54,272 bases of DNA, taken from NCBI RefSeq assembly GCF_000520815.1, contig NZ_ASRY01000047.1, forward strand, positions 1 to 54,272, written 5' to 3'. The notes below the pieces were generated by a model that worked only from the letters and a program-made list of their open reading frames with translations, was not told where the DNA came from and ran no database searches. This stretch comes from Paenibacillus maysiensis (GTDB taxonomy: Bacteria > Bacillota > Bacilli > Paenibacillales > Paenibacillaceae). The position numbers were made by a program, and so were the translations under genes. Shown piece after piece: positions 51,331 through 54,272 of the stretch. Each line of letters starts with the position of its first letter. Position 1 is the stretch's first letter.

Positions 51331-52539
51331 ATGAAAAGGAGTAAAGGGGCACAAAATAAGCAAAAAGCTGCACTAATTGTTGTCGGATTAGCTGTATTCA
51401 TTGATATGTTAATCTATGGATTAGTCGTTCCCATTCTGCCAAGGTACGCAGATTCTCTGGGAGCAACTCAAACCGAAATCGGATTTTTATTCAGCAGTTA
51501 TGCAATCGCATTATTTATAGCTACACCTATTTTTGGCCTATTAACGGATCGGATTGGGAGAAAGACACCTCTATTATGGGGGTTAATTGGACTCATAGCC
51601 TCCACTTTAATGTTTGCCATAGCCCACACTCTCTGGCTGCTTGTAGTGGCACGCGCTCTTCAGGGAATCGCAGCCGCAATGACCTGGACAGCAGGGCTCG
51701 CTCTCTTGGCTGATCTATATCCATCTGAAGAACGTGGCAAAGCCATGGGCTTGGCATTATCCGGTCAAGCCGCCGGGACCCTTCTCGGACCGACAATTGG
51801 CGGTTGGTTGTATCAATGGGGAAGTTACCAGCTTCCTTTTTACTTTGCCATCTCCTTGGCCGTCATCGATGCTGTACTTCGGTTAATACTCCTGCATGAT
51901 ATTCCGGAAGCGAAAAATGAAAAGTATATTTCCCCTTTCTCGTTCATGAAAAATAAAGATTTGCTTTTGGTCATTGGAGTTGTGATTATCGGCGCATCCA
52001 TCCCAAGCGTACTTGAGCCCACATTACCGTTACACCTACAGCACAATTTTAGCGCTAACCCTGGACTTATTGGATTATTATTTGCCATTCCCACCCTTGC
52101 TTATGGCCTGGCAACGCCTTTTATAGGACAGTTTTCCAGTAAGGTCGGCTATAAAAACGGAATTCTCCTCGGTCTACTTATGGTATCCATTGCTCTTCCT
52201 CTGACCGCACTTCCAGAAACATTATCGTTTCAAGCTGTCATTTTAGCTATTTTAGGGGTGAGCATGGGTATGGTTCTTGCTCCCTGCTTACCTCAACTTG
52301 CTGATATTTCTCAACGAAGTGGAAATCATTCTTATGGAATTACTTTTGCACTTTATAACACGGCATACTCGATTGGCCTAATGATCGGCCCTATTTTGAG
52401 CAGTACTCTTACGGATCTAATGAATATTAAGTTGTCTTATTTAATCATAGGTATTGTTGTATTTATATACATGTGCGTACTCGCTTCAGCCTTAAGGAAA
52501 GCCAAAAATTCATCAAGCAATGTAAAGCTAAGTAAATAA
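51331..52539 (+). CDS. MFS multidrug efflux transporter
   Basis: This 402-residue protein has 12 membrane segments. Family signatures are GLVVPILPRYADSLG, motif A FGLLTDRIGRKTPL, and motif C-like ALSGQAAGTLLGPTIGGWLY (in part), typical of the drug:H+ antiporter 12-helix group near TetA/Bmr. The ATG at 51331 has GGAGG ahead; an in-frame upstream ATG (51277) lies inside padR. Probably co-transcribed with and repressed by the PadR protein. Substrate unknown. Confidence 0.9.
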   Translation: MKRSKGAQNKQKAALIVVGLAVFIDMLIYGLVVPILPRYADSLGATQTEIGFLFSSYAIALFIATPIFGLLTDRIGRKTPLLWGLIGLIASTLMFAIAHTLWLLVVARALQGIAAAMTWTAGLALLADLYPSEERGKAMGLALSGQAAGTLLGPTIGGWLYQWGSYQLPFYFAISLAVIDAVLRLILLHDIPEAKNEKYISPFSFMKNKDLLLVIGVVIIGASIPSVLEPTLPLHLQHNFSANPGLIGLLFAIPTLAYGLATPFIGQFSSKVGYKNGILLGLLMVSIALPLTALPETLSFQAVILAILGVSMGMVLAPCLPQLADISQRSGNHSYGITFALYNTAYSIGLMIGPILSSTLTDLMNIKLSYLIIGIVVFIYMCVLASALRKAKNSSSNVKLSK

Positions 52540-52619
52540 GCGAACAAAAATTCATATCCCCCATAAGGAATAAAACACTTTCTTGCAGCTTTATCCATCC
52601 CAGAGCATCCCAATCCCAT

Positions 52620-52665
52620 AAAAAAGGTATCCCTCAAGCTTATCGCTCGGGAATACCTTTTTTTG
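52620..52665. terminator. Bidirectional terminator between MFS gene and kdpC
   Basis: AAAAAAGGTATcCC (52620-52633) pairs with GGgAATACCTTTTTTT, with T runs on both strands; it serves the two convergent units. Confidence 0.9.
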
Positions 52666-52671
52666 ATCCTT

Positions 52672-53400
52672 CTATGGCTTGGCTGACTGTACCTGCGTTT
52701 GCGCTTCAAGCGCAAGGTTCAGCTTGAGCACGTTCACACGCGGCTCTCCAAATACTCCGGCGCTGCGGTCTTCGGTCTGCTCCTGCACCAGTGCTTTCAG
52801 TTTATCCGGCGCAATACCCGTCAAGCGGCTAATACGCGGAATTTGAACCCGTGCCGCCTGTGGCAAAATATGCGGGTCCAGACCGGAGCCGGAGTTCGTA
52901 ATCAGGTCCACCGGAACCTGACTGATCGGTACATCCGGATTATTTTTCTGCCAACCTGCTATCGAATCCTTAACCCTCTGTATCAAGGCCGGATTGGACG
53001 GTGCGTAGTTACTGGAGCCTGAACCGGCCCCATTATAATCAATGCTTGATACCCGCCCCTGAAAAAACGCCGGATTGGCAAAGGACTGCCCGATCAGCTC
53101 GGAGCCAACTACCTGACCCTCCGCATTACGAAGCATACTGCCATTCGCCTGCTGCGGAAACAATACCTGTGCCACGCCCGTGCTAACCAGCGGGTAAGCG
53201 AGGCCACACAGCAGGATCATCAGCACCGAGGTACGCAACGCAACGCCAACAATGGTGCCTCCCCGCATCTCTTCTCTCTCCGGCTGTCCATTCGGCACAG
53301 CATCCGTCTCTGGACGCTTGTTATTCCCCTGCCCGGCAGACCCGGCTTTTTCGTGTGCAGCAAATCTGCGTCCGGACATCATCCGATAAAAGCCACTCAT
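52672..53400 (-). CDS. kdpC: K+-transporting ATPase subunit C, with N-terminal extension
   Basis: This 242-residue protein has the KdpC membrane helix SVLMILLCGLAYPLVSTGVAQ, LFPQQANGS, VGSELIGQSFANPAFFQGR, VPVDLITNSGSGLDPHI and RISRLTGI, all family landmarks. It joins KdpA and KdpB in the high-affinity potassium pump. About 50 extra, charged residues (Gly/Arg/Glu-rich) precede the helix; usual KdpC proteins start just ahead of it. ATG at 53400 has AAAGGG ahead. Confidence 0.93.
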   Translation of the reverse strand: MSGFYRMMSGRRFAAHEKAGSAGQGNNKRPETDAVPNGQPEREEMRGGTIVGVALRTSVLMILLCGLAYPLVSTGVAQVLFPQQANGSMLRNAEGQVVGSELIGQSFANPAFFQGRVSSIDYNGAGSGSSNYAPSNPALIQRVKDSIAGWQKNNPDVPISQVPVDLITNSGSGLDPHILPQAARVQIPRISRLTGIAPDKLKALVQEQTEDRSAGVFGEPRVNVLKLNLALEAQTQVQSAKP

Positions 53401-53458
53401 GTTGCTCACCCTTTCTGCTTCCATTCAGTATCCGAAATGCACACCTTCACAGGCTGCG

Positions 53459-54272
53459 TTAAATCCACAAATGCACCAGCAAATCAATGGCTTTAATGCC
53501 GACAAACGGCACCACCATACCACCCAAACCGTAAATCAGCAAATTCCGTCCCAGCAGGCGATCCGAGCTCATAGGCTTATACTTCACGCCCTTCATGGCC
53601 AGCGGGATCAGAAGCGGAATAATAACAGCATTGAAGATCAACGCCGACAAAATAGCAGACAGCGGAGAGCCAAGCCCCATCACATTTAATGCGCTCATTT
53701 GCGGAATCGCCAGCATGAACATCGCCGGGATAATGGCAAAATATTTGGCAACATCGTTCGCGATGCTGAACGTTGTCAAAGCACCGCGTGTCATAAGCAA
53801 CTGCTTGCCAATAGCGACCACCTCAATAATTTTGGACGGATCGGAATCCAGGTCTACCATATTGGCGGCTTCCTTGGCCGCGACCGTACCACTGTTCATG
53901 GCCAGCCCGACGTCAGCCTGTGCCAGCGCAGGAGCATCATTCGTACCGTCTCCGGTCATGGCAACCAGCTTGCCCAGCTCCTGCTCACGGCGAATGACTG
54001 CGATTTTGTCCTCCGGCTTGCTTTCAGCCACAAAATCATCCACACCCGCTTCCCGTGCAATTGTCGCGGCTGTCAGCGGATTATCCCCGGTACACATGAT
54101 CGTGCGTATGCCCATTTCCCGGAGCTGATCGAACCGTTCCTTCATGCCCGGCTTCACCGTGTCCTTCAAATAAATAATGCCATATATCCGATCATCCAGC
54201 GCGACAGCCAACGGCGTACCTCCTTCAGAGGCCACCTGATTCGCTTTTTCCTCCAGATCGGCTGGGAAGCCG
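53459..54272 (-). CDS. kdpB: K+-transporting P-type ATPase subunit B, C-terminal part (runs off right edge)
   Basis: This partial P-type ATPase reads through the right edge. It shows [20 protein letters not shown], the hinge [39 protein letters not shown] with the Mg-binding Asp pair, and the C-terminal membrane helices ending [10 protein letters not shown] (motifs in part). It energises K+ uptake. The codons upstream of the first Met at 54235 ([12 protein letters not shown]) are also coding, so no start is in the window. kdpA is expected to the right. Confidence 0.96.
   Translation of the reverse strand, partial: GFPADLEEKANQVASEGGTPLAVALDDRIYGIIYLKDTVKPGMKERFDQLREMGIRTIMCTGDNPLTAATIAREAGVDDFVAESKPEDKIAVIRREQELGKLVAMTGDGTNDAPALAQADVGLAMNSGTVAAKEAANMVDLDSDPSKIIEVVAIGKQLLMTRGALTTFSIANDVAKYFAIIPAMFMLAIPQMSALNVMGLGSPLSAILSALIFNAVIIPLLIPLAMKGVKYKPMSSDRLLGRNLLIYGLGGMVVPFVGIKAIDLLVHLWI

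Noticed and set aside
52540..53458. c-di-AMP (ydaO-type) riboswitch for the kdp genes
   Set aside because: It would lie ahead of kdpA, outside the right edge; nothing of the kind is visible between kdpB, kdpC and the terminator.

Overview
The window looks like chromosome from a spore-forming Firmicute of the Paenibacillus polymyxa type. This is inferred from moderate GC with strong GGAGG-type ribosome sites, frequent GTG/TTG starts, sigma-A style promoters, and the combination of an anaerobic-type cobalamin salvage cluster, a Tad pilus locus, MntABCD plus MntH, and a kdp operon with a kinase-less KdpD-like protein. No rRNA, tRNA, insertion sequence or CRISPR array was seen.

Layout. 1-7731 (minus strand) is cobalamin assembly and uptake in two transcription units. 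cobD-cbiB-cobC(phosphatase) ends in a terminator at 4738-4770. A cobalamin riboswitch (about 4351-4720), whose promoter overlaps that terminator, then controls btuF-btuC-btuD-cobT-cobU, running off the left edge. 7815-25454 holds mostly single housekeeping genes: lipoate ligase, HAD phosphatase, a divergent EamA exporter/MocR regulator pair with a direct-repeat operator, an MBL hydrolase, an orphan CysA ATPase, YjbQ, YigZ/TetR, pgi, a beta-hydroxyacid dehydrogenase, ppnP, tkt, purU, nfo and a TIGR01777 epimerase. 25590-28640 is visibly AT-richer and looks acquired. It carries a WXG100-type polymorphic toxin with a zincin (HExxH) tail, a small probable immunity gene, an unrecognised 216-residue protein and a Cro-like regulator.

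28712-39408 (minus) is one ten-gene Tad/Flp pilus operon: tadZ, tadA, tadB, tadC, flp, three TadE/TadG-like membrane proteins, prepilin peptidase and an FHA-domain protein. Its promoter lies upstream of a strong terminator-like hairpin in the leader, so attenuation is likely. 39629-42252 holds a His-rich small protein and a 775-residue tandem duplication of the KdpD input module without a histidine kinase. 42469-50100 is a manganese/redox neighbourhood: mntABCD behind an MntR-like operator, a lipoprotein, a DCC-family oxidoreductase, a Cys-rich small protein, Ohr and MntH. 50101-50774 contains two hairpins, a decayed gene remnant and a 46-bp inverted repeat in front of a PadR-MFS efflux operon. 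The right edge carries kdpC and the 3' part of kdpB.

The most interesting items are the tandem KdpD module with a degenerate first Walker B, the attenuator-like leader of the Tad operon, the WXG100-zincin toxin with its immunity candidate, the MocR direct-repeat operator, and the PadR inverted repeat. All functions are assigned from reading translated sequence and motifs; no database search was made.
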